A stretch of 64,000 nt of DNA from Ctena decussata (taxonomy: Eukaryota > Mollusca > Bivalvia > Lucinida > Lucinidae). Under the pieces are notes generated by a model that was given only the letters and a program-made list of their open reading frames with translations, made no database searches and had not been told where the DNA came from. Each line of letters opens with the position of its first letter. Position 1 is the first letter of the stretch. Both the position numbers and the translations under genes were made by a program. The stretch spans positions 64,057,434 to 64,121,433 of the forward strand of contig OZ022506.1 of NCBI GenBank assembly GCA_963989385.1, in the 5' to 3' direction. Positions 11,465 to 22,724 of the stretch are shown here, in pieces.

Positions 11465-11992
11465 AGCCTATTATTATCATACCATGCTCATGACACTGAA
11501 TTCCAAAGGTGCAGATTTTTGTAAGGCAATATAATAATATCACTGCAAAAAAAAAGCAGAAATATACAATTACATGTATTTCTTCCACAAAAACAGAATG
11601 TACGGACAAACTGGAACTCACAGGCCACACATTTGCCCACCAATGCTGTATCAACAGTATGTGGCTCTGAGGAATCAAAAGTTCAAAATTGCAGTTTAGC
11701 ACCAATAATTTTTTGCAATCCCGGTTATCCTGGAACCGAGGAACTTCTTTTGAATTCCTGTCGAAAAATAGCTGCAGCAGTGAAAGCTATCCCAAATGTT
11801 CAACACAGCCTTCAGAGGTGGGGGCTTTGAACAGCTTTTGATTTGATCAGAAATTTGTCTCAGCTGTGCAGGGCATCTAGGAAAGTCAGGTTCCCAGTAT
11901 TCTCCTGCTGTAGGATAGCCAGGCTTCAAATGACTGGTGCTTGCGGTGCATATTGAAAAGCATTGATGGCATGTGATCTCTGAGACTGTGAT

Positions 11993-12067
11993 CCATCATG
12001 GGTGCACAGACAAATCAGAAGCATTGCTGTTGGCACATGCATTAACACCCGCTGTTCTTTTATGGTA
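11993..12067 (+). repeat. Left copy of a ~76-bp direct repeat flanking a SINE
   Basis: CCATCATGGGTGCACAGACA ... CGCTGTTCTTTTATGGTA. The second copy lies at 12334-12410, directly after the SINE, with about 90% identity by eye. Confidence 0.85.
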
Positions 12068-12069
12068 GC

Positions 12070-12333
12070 TGGGCCGCGTAGCACAGTCAGTAGGGCACCT
12101 GACTTATAAGTCAGAGGTCCTGGGTTTGATACCCGGTCCGGCCACTTTCATTCTCCTTCCACTGATTCAAGAAGGACAGTTGTCAGTTACTGGCGAAAAT
12201 ATGTGCATGTAGTATACTGGTTAACCACTTAGGAGGTCTAAGCCTGATCGGGAATAGTGTGGTTAGGTTCACTGATCGTCACAACATGACCATAGCTGTT
12301 TACCGTGGACGTAAAGCAACAACAACCAACCAA
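12070..12333 (+). mobile_element. G-family tRNA-derived SINE
   Basis: The head GGGCCGCGTAGCACAGTCAG with an A box is followed by the B-box-like GGGTTTGATACCC and GGCCAC, as in a tRNA. The body includes CTGATTCAAGAAGGACAGTT, GTATACTGGTTAACC and TGACCATAGCTGTTTACCGT, ending in an ACAACAACCAACC tail. It is transcribed by Pol III in related SINEs; no RT is encoded. Confidence 0.85.
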
Positions 12334-12410
12334 CCATCATGGGTGCACAGACAGATCAGAAGCATTGCTGCTGTTCAACATGCATTAACACACGCTGTTC
12401 TTTTATGGTA
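12334..12410 (+). repeat. Right copy of the ~76-bp direct repeat flanking the SINE
   Basis: CCATCATGGGTGCACAGACA ... CACGCTGTTCTTTTATGGTA; partner of 11993-12067. Confidence 0.85.
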
Positions 12411-12587
12411 ATTGCCATTGAGAGAGATCTCTCAAACCAGGTCAGTGCAGTGGACTTTTTGAAACGACGGCACCAGTGTAGAAATTCCTATAGGACCTAG
12501 TTAAAGTGACCTCAACTGTTTGCGTTTGTGTTTATACGTATACCGTACTTGCCCCAGGTACATTTGCAGACAGAAATATTAATGTGA

Positions 12588-12654
12588 GCAAACAGTGCAA
12601 ACCCAGATCAGACCGCTCCTAAGGAGCAGTCTGATCAGGGTCTGCTTTGTTTGC
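12588..12654. mobile_element. C-family hairpin
   Basis: Reference copy. GCAAACAGTGCAAACCCAGA ... GCTCCTAAGGAGC ... CTGATCAGGGTCTGCTTTGTTTGC. About 67 bp, nearly one perfect palindrome. Confidence 0.85.
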
Positions 12655-13267
12655 AACAATTTATAAAATAGGGTTTATGAAAACAACTGAGCAAAAATAT
12701 TTTTCAAGTTTTGAAGATCAACGAGCATTCAGTAACGCAGATCGTTGTGCATATAGTTTACAGTAAATACAATAAGCTTGTCTCGTCCCGGCTAGCTATC
12801 TACAACTAATACTATCATTTCCGCACGGAAGGTCACCTTTATAATGTGACACTATGTTCTGAATAAAACCGAAGTATACAAGATTTATCGCAGTCGTAAT
12901 GAAAAAATCAATTCCTGTTTACGCAGGTAGATAAAAATTTAATATGATGTTTACTTTGATTATATATGGGCCCGTAATTCCCTTCATTTATATCATTCAT
13001 GATACGAATAAGAGCGTAACTGGGAGCGATTTAAATACTGATCAGCTCAACCTACATTGCAAAGACGTAAGTAAAAACTGTGGGTCCTGATTACAACTGT
13101 TGGAATCAGGGGCCTTTAGGGTCTTCAATTAATTGTGGGTAAGTTCTGCAGGGTCTAAAGAGCCGGCTGGAATTAAATGTGGACACCAACCAATTTTCCA
13201 TTGCATATGCCTGTCACATTTTGTTCTGTTAGACAATGGTAGGCAAACAGCAAATACTTTGATAAGA

Positions 13268-13301
13268 CTGGTACTGCCGACTGGTACGGCAGTACCAGTA
13301 T
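13268..13301. repeat. Small hairpin
   Basis: ACTGGTACTGCCG pairs with CGGCAGTACCAGT, loop of about 8 bases. Confidence 0.6.
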
Positions 13302-13340
13302 CTGCAATAGGTTGAGTGTCATAATATTAATACTAATAAT

Positions 13341-13525
13341 TATGTGGATTCACTGCCATAATGTTGAAGCTATGTGGTATCAATGTAGATTTGATGCCAT
13401 AATGTTGAAACAATGTGGTATCGATGTTGGATGCCATGTAATGTTGAAACTGCAATGCGCAGTATCAATGTTGAGTTTAATTCCATTTAATGTTGAAACT
13501 GTGTTGTATCAATGTTGATTCAGTG
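13341..13525. repeat. Tandem array, ~50-bp unit
   Basis: GCCATAATGTTGAA...TGGTATCAATGT recurs about four times with drift. Confidence 0.7.
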
Positions 13526-14049
13526 TCTTCATGACAGTGAATCAAATTTGCTTCAGTATAGCATGCCCACTGATAGAAATGATGATCACGTAACCTTAGC
13601 CTCCTTCTATCAACACTAATTGGGGACCCGTCTATTTACATAACAATATGTTTCTAGCCCACTGGGAGTATTCCTGCAAAGCATTTTGGATTGAATCCCA
13701 AAGTAGCTCTGACATATTGGGACTTGTAGGGCTAGCCAGCTGTTGGGTATAGTTGATTGAAATAAGGTATGGCACTAATCTAGGAAATCACCTCAGCCTA
13801 TTTCTTGAGTAGGACAGAAAACTCCATATTCCTTGGCAGAATCAGAACTAGTAGTGTTGTTAATGGGGAAACGGTGTGAAAGATATTCAGGAAATGAGAG
13901 TTACTCCACAGCATGGCAGGTTAAGATAATCTCAGATATGATCGTAATGTCTTGTTTGTCAGAACCTGTCACAAAGAGACTATTTTCTTCTTGATCTTTA
14001 CAGCTGCAGGCTTGAACAGATGCAACTGTTTTTAGCTTGCTAGCTGTTC

Positions 14050-14463
14050 TAACCCTTCAAGTGCCAAAAAGCAGACGACAAAATTTACGTCTGCAAAAAT
14101 TTCAAAGTTCAGATCAGTTCAATTCTCCTAACAACGTGCCCCAAGTGGCACAGCGGTACATAACCATTATTATTATTATCATTATTTACCATAGTTGCAC
14201 ACATTTGGCAACGTGTGTCCGTCCAATAAAATTTCAAAGTAGTAGTAGTATTTCAATTCTCATATCGACGTTACCCCCGCACCTCAGCGGAACGAATAAA
14301 ATTTCAAAGTATCTTTCATCCAAGCTATATCATATTGAAAATTCAAAAACCTACAGGGCAAACAGTGTAGATCTAGATGAGGTGGCTCATGATGAGCCAC
14401 CTCATCAGGATCTGCACTGTTTGCAAATTCTGCCATTTTCATCACTGGTGCTTTAAGTGCTAA
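14050..14463. mobile_element. D-family MITE interrupted by other repeats
   Basis: Left end TAACCCTTCAAGTGCC with AGCAGACGACAAAATTTACG, and right end from CCAAGCTATATCAT through a GATGAGGTGGCTCATGATG stem to GGTGCTTTAAGTGC. About 190 bp of foreign sequence splits it; AAAATTTCAAAG occurs three times around the insert. Confidence 0.75.
14119..14215 (-). mobile_element. SINE-like fragment inside the D element
   Basis: TTCAGTTCAATTCTCCTAAC ... GCACAGCGGTACATAACC ... CAACGTGTGTCCGTCC. It is the reverse complement of 14640-14740, apart from an inserted ATT-rich run. Confidence 0.65.
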
Positions 14464-14639
14464 AATTGCAGGCTCTTGGTATTTTGCGGAATGGAACAGA
14501 GACTTTTTACAGAATAAATCACATTGTTAATGTATAAGATTGACAAGGGAGGTAATAAATGCATTTGATTCCGTAAAGTAAATATGCAAAAATAGCAACC
14601 AAATGTATTATAATAATGAAACCAGGAGGATGGTTGGGT

Positions 14640-14740
14640 ATGCTTGGACGGACACTCGGCACCAAGTTTGTGCAACTATGGTTACGTACTGCTGAGCCTT
14701 TTGGGGAACGTTGTTAGGAGAATTGAATTGAACTGAACGG
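14640..14740 (+). mobile_element. SINE-like fragment, inverted partner of 14119-14215
   Basis: TTGGACGGACACTCGG ... GGTTACGTACTGCTGAGCC ... GAGAATTGAATTGAACTGAA. Tail resembles 42336-42480 and 62745-62835. Confidence 0.65.
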
Positions 14741-14866
14741 ATGGTTGGGTATGCAGGTAGAGGTTGCTAGTATCTATTTCATTCAGTTCTCTAGATATGA
14801 CCTAACACAAAAATGACCAAAATACATCTCAATACAAGATGAAATATGATGGAACTATTTGCAAAT

Positions 14867-14933
14867 TAACCCTATTGCACTCAGAACGGCCAAAACTCCA
14901 TGGAGTTTTGGCTGTTTTGAGTGCAAAAGGGAT
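14867..14933. mobile_element. E-family palindrome
   Basis: Reference copy. TTAACCCTATTGCACTCAGA ... CCAAAACTCCATGGAGTTTTGG ... GAGTGCAAAAGGG. Begins in TTAA; about 66 bp. Confidence 0.75.
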
Positions 14934-15259
14934 AAGCAGAGTTCTGGAAGCTAGCTGACTCTTATGTAGTAAGATGTGACTTTTTGTAGACTTTGAAGTG
15001 TTCAAGATTTAAAAAGAATCTAAGCACTCACGAGTGCCATTACTAAAAAGGTTTTACTTGGAGAAAATGTCACATGCTGATGACATGTACAAAGTTTGCC
15101 TGTGAACCAAAGTAAGAGGTAGGCGTATAAGAAATAGCCATTGATTAGCTATATAACAGTATTTTGTACATGTACCAGAAATAATTATCACAGCCGCTAA
15201 TTGACACAACCTGATGTATAGTCTTGTTACTATACCACTCATTAGCCATTCCTCACTAC

Positions 15260-15462
15260 CAGAGCTCTAGATAAGAGGGGTATTTGATGATAATTGAGGG
15301 ATAATTTTTTTTATTTCTCATTGAAACCATATGTTGTGACCCCTCATCTGAACCGTCTCGTCGAGACGGTTCAGATGAGGGGTCACAACATATGTTTTTA
15401 TACAGAAATAACAAAAATTATCCCTAATTATCACCAAATACTCCCTCTTATCTAGAGCTCTG
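15260..15462. mobile_element. A-family hairpin MITE
   Basis: Ends CAGAGCTCTAGATAAGAG and CTAGAGCTCTG. Flanks CTAC and ACAAC suggest a mutated target duplication. Central stem perfect. Confidence 0.88.
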
Positions 15463-15652
15463 ACAACCTTAACTTCATGTCAGCTGGTGACCAGATCAGA
15501 ACTTCTGGCTTGATTATTTGGGTTCTATTCTTAGATCTTCACAAAATATTGAGACATTTCAGGTACAGTATCTGTTACTGACAGGTCTAAAATTTGAATA
15601 GGTAATATTCTTCCATCTTAAGTTTCAAGCAAGAATTATTGACAGAATGGCA

Positions 15653-15719
15653 GATGGTACAAACCCATATCAGCCTGATCATTTAGGAGCAGTCTGAGTT
15701 TGTTCTTCACTGTTTGTTC
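15653..15719. mobile_element. Degenerate C-family hairpin
   Basis: GGTACAAACCCATATCAGCC ... AGGAGCAGTCTGAGTTTG ... TTCACTGTTTG; pairing much reduced. Confidence 0.5.
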
Positions 15720-16036
15720 AGACGAGTCTGTCCCAGAATTTAGGATAATAACAGGAAATCAGGAACTCTGGAACTGGTAGCCATATCATTTATGTTCTTG
15801 GCAGTGTTTGACCATTCACCATAACCTATACCGAGCAGTTTTAATTGTGTGTTAATTACCATTGTTACAGTTGTTAGGTGGTGCAATGATTCTGTTTATC
15901 AGGACACATTCACCATTACCCTTCTAATCACATTTACCATTACCCTTCTAATTCCTATAATGAACTTCCCTAACTTGGAATTCAGAAAATTGGACAAGTT
16001 AATATCAGGGTAGTGTATCAAACTTTGCTCTGAATG

Positions 16037-16104
16037 GCAAACAGTGTAGACCGTGATCAGACTGCTCCTGTAGGAGCAGTCTGATCTGGGTCTACACTAG
16101 TTGC
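16037..16104. mobile_element. C-family hairpin
   Basis: GCAAACAGTGTAGACCGTGA ... GCTCCTGTAGGAGC ... TCTGGGTCTACACTAGTTGC. Confidence 0.85.
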
Positions 16105-17167
16105 TCGTGCAGTTTTGTCCAGATATATATGGTTGCTATGGTAATTATTGTTGTTACAGAGATGACCTTGCAGCATTTCTAAGATACAGATCTGACCACT
16201 TTGCCAACAGGAAGCAGGTGGTGGTTGTTAAGATTCCTCAGAAATGTTTCCTTGTTCCCCTTAATCACATATAGAAAGCAAATTCCATAAAATGTAACCT
16301 CCAAATATGGGAAATTGATGGATGGATGAATGATTTGGGGTGTTGTGGCCCTTCCAGCAGTATTTCAGTCATTTTAAGTCAGTGGGGGGGTGGGGGGGAT
16401 GGATTTTCATGCCTCTGCCAACTATGCATGCTGTCGGACTCAGCAGATGGCATTACAACACCCATAAGTTTGGGGCCTCTGCCACGGCGACACCTTGGCA
16501 TTATCTTTTCATCCTGCGCTTCATTGAATCAGATTGGAGGTTTCATGGTACATGTACAAGCCAGGGATTTAAATTTATCAACCAAGAGCAACTAGAGATG
16601 TTGAAAGTAGCATCTGTTATGCTAATTTGAAAATTTTGAAATTGTGAAGTTTTCAAGAGCATATTATAAACTGAAAAACAAAACATTATGGCTTGATTAA
16701 TTGTCCGTCTTGTTGTTCTTGAAGTTTCTTATGATCTATATAACCTTCCTCTGCTTTAGGCAAAATATAGCGGTAGTTTATTAACTTTTATGCTTTTTAC
16801 GTTATACAAATGTAAGTAGAAAGATAATCTGTCTTTTTTTGAAGTCTTGAGGTTTCTGTGGGCATTTGAATTTATCCACATACATTGTAAATAACGATGA
16901 AGCAGTGCTGTGAGAAAATATACCTTATTCAGAGAAAGCACAATGCCATGTTTCTCCTAATAAATGCCCTAGGTGTGTTGCAATTTACAAGTCCTACAAA
17001 TGGCATTTTGAAAATAAATTTTAGGCAATAAATGACAAGTTTTGGTTGTCTATAGCCAGTTTTGACCACTTTTCTACACAAAACTGGTAGGGGGGTGTTT
17101 AGTAGAGAGGGGGCTTTTATTAGAAGAAATATAGTATTCTTATTACAACGCTACTCATTTAATCTTA

Positions 17168-17469
17168 GGTCGGACTGCGTAGCGCAGTCAGTAGAGCATC
17201 TGACTCAAGAGCCAGAGGTCCAGGGTTCCATACCCGTTCTAGCCACATACTTTCATTTCTCCTTCCACTGATTCAAGAAGGCAGTTGTCAGATTCAAGAA
17301 AGCAGTTGTCAGTTACTGGAGAAAGTATGTGCACTTAGTACTGGTTAACTGCTTAGGAGGTCTTAAAGCCTGCCCAGGAATAGTGTGGTTAGGTTAACTG
17401 ACCGTCCCAACATGACCATAGCTGTTTACCGTGGACGTAAAGCAACAAATCAATCAATCAATCAATCAT
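17168..17469 (+). mobile_element. G-family tRNA-derived SINE
   Basis: Head CGGACTGCGTAGCGCAGTCA with B-box-like GGGTTCCATACCC, a duplicated GATTCAAGAAGGCAGTTGTC in the body, and a tail of repeated AATC at 17450-17467. Confidence 0.85.
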
Positions 17470-18194
17470 TCTCACTATAATGCTATTTACTTATAAGGCC
17501 ATATGTTCTCATTGCATAATAAAAGGAACTGTAATTTACATACATGTACCGGTAATGTGGTTTAGAAAGCAGTTGGTGTTGCCTTAAAATGAAAATGTGT
17601 TAACACACCAATATGGAGAAAGAACTAGCATCTGCATGCGTAATTATGAATTGTTATGGAAATAAGGTCTACTCTATATTAAAAAAAAGGGGAATTTTTG
17701 GGAAGCTAAGAAATACAAATTTTTATCAATAAATGGTTGTGGCCTTGAATAGTGGTCAGAACAATTTTGGGACTTGCAAATTCAAAATTAATTTCTATAA
17801 TGGTTCTGTGTGAAAATAAGAGCTCTCAGGAAAATTTAAATATTTACGGTAAATGAGATGTTGATCTATGAAACTGTTAAAAAATGTTTGTATTATGAAA
17901 TTTTATGTTCTGGTTTTACTCCTATTCTTTCCGGTGACGTTAAGCACTTCCTAAGCCTTGAGGCCATCCATCAAAGAATTGACTTGTTGATGTAGTTTTA
18001 CTTCAAAAATGCCCGCGGGCCTTAAGAAAGATATAAAGTCACGTTTATAACAATCAGACAGACAAGTTAATCAAATTTGCCCACAAGATATTCAAACCAT
18101 TTTAAATGTGTGGCTATCAAGAAAATGTGCCATAGGACATACAGTAACAGCTGTAATTAAGATGCTCTGCACATCTCAATCTGTTGAAAGAAGA

Positions 18195-18397
18195 CAGAGC
18201 CTTAGATAAGAGGGAGTATTTGGTGATAATTAGGGATAATTTTTGTTAATTCTGGATAAAAACATATGTTGTGACCCCTCATCTTAACCGTCTCAACGAG
18301 ACGGTTCAGATGAGGGGTCACAACATATGGTTTCAATGAGAAATAAAGAAAATTATCCCTAAATTATCATCAAATACCCCCCTTATCTAGAGCTCTG
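18195..18397. mobile_element. A-family hairpin MITE
   Basis: Ends CAGAGCCTTAGATAAGAG and CTAGAGCTCTG, flanked on both sides by AGAAGA. Confidence 0.88.
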
Positions 18398-18784
18398 AGA
18401 AGAGCAAATATTCTGTCAGTCTACATTATGATGAGAAGGGATGATACTCCCAATGCACAGAGCAAATTCTGCCAGAAATGTGCTCATATGATTGGCTCGT
18501 GATATTATGACACATTTTGAGTGTCATTTTGGAATTTCGTTTAAAAGCATATTGATAAGAATTTCATTTAAAAGAATATTGATAAAATTGGTCATACCAC
18601 CCACCAGAATTGACTGAAATTTCAGTGATCATACATTCTGAGATTTCACTGAAATTATGATCATAATAGTGAAATTTTGGAAATATCACCGAAATGTCAG
18701 TAAATTCTGGTAACAAATTTTGTCAACATTCTTTCATCAGAATTGCAGTGAAATTGCAGTAACTGTTTCACCTGGGTATGCATA

Positions 18785-19993
18785 TTTGTGAGAGAATTTG
18801 CTCTCATCTGCAAGTATGCAGATTGATGGAAACATTGCTGTTCTCATATTTGCTATGTTCTCATTCTGTGCAGATTGATGGAAATACTCGATTTTGTCTC
18901 ATCTTTGTAGATTGATCATGATAGGAGTATTTGATTTTCTCTCATCTGTGCAGATTGATAGGAGTATTTGGTTTTCTCTCATCTGTGCACATTGATAGGA
19001 GTATTTGGTATTTGCGGTTTTCTCTCATCTGTGCAGATTGGAGTATTTGATTTTCTCTCATCTGTGCAGATTGTTAGTATTTGATTTTCTCACTGTGCAG
19101 ATTGATAGGAGTATTTGCTTTCCTCTCATCTGATTGATAGGAGTATTTGGTTTTCTCTCATCTGTGCAGATTGGAGTATTTGATTTCTCTCATCTGTGCA
19201 GAATGATAGTCTGATTGATAGGAGTATTTGGTTTTCTCTCATCTGTGCAGATTGGAGTATTTGATTTCTCTCATCTGTGCAGAATGATAGTCTGATTGAT
19301 AGGAGTATTTGGTTTTCTCTCATCTGTGCACATTGATAGGAGTATTTGGTATTTGCGGTTTTCTCTCATCTGTGCAGATTGGAGTATTTGATTTTCTCTC
19401 ATCTGTGCAGATTGTTAGTATTTGATTTTCTCACTGTGCAGATTGATAGGAGTATTTGCTTTCCTCTCATCTGATTGATAGGAGTATTTGGTTTTCTCTC
19501 ATCTGTGCAGATTGGAGTATTTGATTTCTCTCATCTGTGCAGAATGATAGTCTGATTGATAGGAGTATTTGCTTTCCTCTCATCTGATTGATAGGAGTAT
19601 TTGGTTTTCTCTCATCTGTGCAGATTGGAGTATTTGATTTCTCTCATCTGTGCAGAATGATAGTCTGATTGATAGGAGTATTTGCTTTTCTCTCATCTAT
19701 GCAGATTGATAGGTCAGTATTTGATGTTCTCACTGTGCAGATTGATAGGAGTATTTGCTTTTCTCTCATCTCTGCAGATTGATAGTATTTGATTTTCTCA
19801 CTGTGCAGATTTGATTTTCTATCATCTGTGCAGATAGATAGGAGTATTAGATTTTCTCGCCTACATTCTGTCATCTGTGCAGATTGGGAGTATTTGCTCA
19901 TCTTTCATCTATGCGGATTGGAAGGCTATATTTGCTCTTCTCAGATCTGTGTATGTGCTCTTTTCAGATTGCTCTTCTTTCATCTGTGCACAT
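18785..19993. repeat. Minisatellite with higher-order structure
   Basis: Units of TTTTCTCTCATCTGTGCAG + ATTGATAGGAGTATTTG, about 30-40 bp, run for 1.2 kb. An ~81-bp composite recurs within it, and a ~341-bp block including GTGCACATTGATAGG is repeated (18985 and 19326), showing segmental amplification. Confidence 0.88.
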
Positions 19994-20270
19994 AGCCGGG
20001 CCGTCTAGCGCAATCGGTAGGGCACCTGACTCATAACTCAGAGGTCCTGGGTTCGAAACCTGGTCTGGCCACATACTTTCGTTTCTCCTTCCGCTGATTC
20101 AAGAAGGGCAGTTGTCATTTACTGGGAAAAGTATGTGCACTTAGTACTGGTTAACCGCATAGGAGGTCTAAGCCTGCCCAGGAGTAGTGTGGTTAGGTTA
20201 ACTGACCGTCCCGACATGACCATAGTTGTTTACAATGGACGTTAAGCAACAAATCAATCAATCAATCATC
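19994..20270 (+). mobile_element. G-family SINE inserted in the minisatellite
   Basis: Head GCCGGGCCGTCTAGCGCAAT with GGGTTCGAAACCTGG. The tail AAATCAATCAATCAATC is followed by TCATCTGTGT, which matches the TCATCTGTGC just before the head, so the target duplication is about 9 bp. Confidence 0.85.
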
Positions 20271-20610
20271 TGTGTATATTGAGCGTATTTCGTTGCTCTT
20301 CCCACATCAATGTGGATTGATGGTACTGTTTGCTCAGTTTCTAAGCTGCCCGAAACTTCATATAAAATGGCTATGTAGTGACCATTTATTTCAGTCCAAT
20401 AATTTCTTCTCAATTGAGTGTATATAAAGCAAAATCTGCGTTCATGACAAAGTGCAATTATCGACTGGTACGACATCAAGACTGCGGAAGAGGAAGTGAA
20501 AGTATCCGTGCTGTTCGAAGATCAATATTTTCCTTCAGCGATAAACATACCTATGGTATTGTTAGATTGTTGAATGAGTTGTGACATGCAGAAAAAGAAG
20601 GTAACATTAT

Positions 20611-20676
20611 GCAAAGAACTAAAGCTCAGATCGGACTGCGCAAATGCGCAGTCTGATCAGAGCCTTTGTTGTTTGC
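20611..20676. mobile_element. C-related hairpin, GCGCAAATGCGC tip
   Basis: GCAAAGAACTAAAGCTCAGATC ... CTGATCAGAGCCTTTGTTGTTTGC with an apical ACTGCGCAAATGCGCAGT stem. Confidence 0.65.
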
Positions 20677-21138
20677 ATGCAAGAGGACCATAAGAAATCT
20701 TTTGGGATATATCATGAAAGTTCTTAAGCTAGGCATCACAGATTCACGCAGATTGCGATTTGAATATTCACCATTTGCAGATACAGAGTTATGTGCCCTT
20801 TTTGCATGTTGGGGCTCGATTGATTGATTGTATACCTGCTGATTGCTATGAAAGATTTCTCTTGATGACAAGGTACATGTAAGATGAAAATTAAAAAGAA
20901 ATGATTGCGTGGTGTTGAGTGAAGATGGATCTTAGACCAAGACAAACACCAGCTTTAGCTACAGTATATATGCTCATACCCATGCCCATGGTGTGTGTGA
21001 GTGTGCCATTTTACAAGAGAGAGAAGTTCAGAGAACTTTAGTAGAATAGTATTTGCTTTCTTGGTTTATTTGAAACCAGCTGCAATTCAATCATTCTAAT
21101 AGTATTTTCACTTCAGTGCCAGGGTGTAAAATATGTTT

Positions 21139-21700
21139 TAACTTTTCAAGAACTGTTCTTGAAGCACCTTGAAGATGCATGTAGTTCAAGAAATATTCAT
21201 GGATCTTTTCTGGAAATCAGTAGTTTTGGTGAAAATTTGGTGAAGGACTGCTCAATATTTGCATCATTAAAATATGTTTGAACCAATATTTGCTCATGCA
21301 TGCAATTAAACTTTTCATGAAATTTAATGGCCCAATTTATAATCAGGAACAGTTCAAGAACCTGAACTTCTTTTCAGAACAGTTCTTGAACCATTCCTTT
21401 AAAGATTTTTAGGAACAGTTATTCCTGAGTGAACTGTTCTTGAATACTCAATAAAAGTCAAGAACAGTAAATGAACTTCTTTTCAGGAAGAGTTCATGAA
21501 CTGTTCTTTTGAAGATATTGAAAAATAGTTGTTTATGAACTAATCTTAGATAGTCCTAAAAAAGAACTGTTCAGAACCTGTTCCTAAAAGATGGTCTGTT
21601 ACAGTTCTTTAACTGTTCTGAATAGTTCTTAAAGGAACACCTAGAATGTTGAGTTACAGTTCTTGAGCACAAACTGCTGGGGTCATTTAACTTGAACTGT
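21139..21700. repeat. Degenerate array of GAACAGTTCTTGAAC-type motifs
   Basis: At least ten occurrences of GAACAGTTC / GAACTGTTC, often with CTTGAA or TTCAAG beside them, at irregular spacing. Looks like an old tandem repeat of a semi-palindromic unit. Confidence 0.55.
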
Positions 21701-21929
21701 GCTAGAGATCTTGAAATTTTCAACAGTTTTTTTGACCCTGCAAGAACTTGTCACTATTATTCCTGATTATTTTGCTGGTACGTTTCCTCTTGATGCGCAG
21801 TTCATATAAATTAAAGGTTAGGCTTTTATTATGTCTTGTCACATTCTCATTTCTAAGTTCAGAGAGATGTCTTTGAGTGCATTCAGAAAATCAATATGGA
21901 AGCTATATAAAGGTTTAAAATAATACAGT

Positions 21930-22140
21930 AACGACCCTAAATATGCGGACAGACAGGTCTGAACAAACATTGTAGAGCTAGATCAAACTGCTCCCAAAGG
22001 AGCAGTTTGATCAGGGTCTACAATGTTTGCCATTCACTAAGCATTATGCATTAATGTGTGTTAAATCCACTTCCTAAGAATTTTCGAACAAAAATTGTCT
22101 GACTTTCAGATGTCCGAAATTTTAGGATCATTAATAAATG
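21930..22140. mobile_element. TIR MITE with a C hairpin at its centre
   Basis: Left end TAACGACCCTAAATATGCGG and right end ...TCCGAAATTTTAGGATCATTA are near-complementary. The centre is a C stem with tip GCTCCCAAAGGAGC at 21962-22030. Same layout as 50131-50355. Confidence 0.7.
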
Positions 22141-22243
22141 TGGTATTTTGCCATAAAAATTGGGACAGTCCTTATCAAATTCCAAGAATTATGAAGTTGA
22201 TTTTAATGCCCAACATGCAGTAAAAACATAGCAATGCAAATTT

Positions 22244-22300
22244 AACAGTTTAGACTGTGAACAGACTGCTCCTTTCTGATCACGCTCAAAACTGTTTGCT
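22244..22300. mobile_element. C-family hairpin with deleted arm
   Basis: AACAGTTTAGACTGTGAACAGACTGCTCC, then directly TCTGATCACGCTCAAAACTGTTTGC; the apical half-stem is lost. Confidence 0.55.
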
Positions 22301-22516
22301 TCTGTTGCACTCAGCTGTTAGCTCAAGGGCTCAAGACGGACTTCTGAAGGTGAAAAGTACGGTATGATTGATCTCATTACATGTAAACAACGCAAACAAC
22401 AGAAAAAAAAATATAGTTGACAGAAGAAAAAAAAAAAGTTGAGAAATGAAATGTTTAAACAAATGCGGTAGATCCGAATTTATTTTATATGCATGATTTT
22501 CAGTTCTCCTTTAAGA

Positions 22517-22724
22517 GTGGTTTAAATACTTTATGCACTAGTGACGAAAATAGCAGAATTTGCAAACAGCGTAGATCCTGATGAGGCGGCTCATAATGAG
22601 CCGCCTCATCTAGATCTACATTCTTTGAATTCTCAGTATAATAATATAGCTTGGACAAAACATTTTTTTTTAATCTCTGCAGATGTAAAATTTGTCGTCC
22701 GCTTTTTGGTGTGTAAAGAGTTAA
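22517..22724. mobile_element. D-family MITE
   Basis: CACTAGTGACGAAAATAGCAG ... GATGAGGCGGCTCATAATGAG ... GTCGTCCGCTTTTTGGTG ... AAAGAGTTAA. Confidence 0.82.

Noticed and set aside
12070..12145. Apparent tRNA genes (also at 17168 and 19994)
   Set aside because: They have A and B boxes but are continuous with a shared ~190-bp body and CAATC-type tail, so they are SINE heads, not tRNA genes.
19126..19323. Repetitive ORF on the - strand reading MRENQILLSIR repeats
   Set aside because: It is a translation of the minisatellite; the frame breaks wherever the unit length changes.
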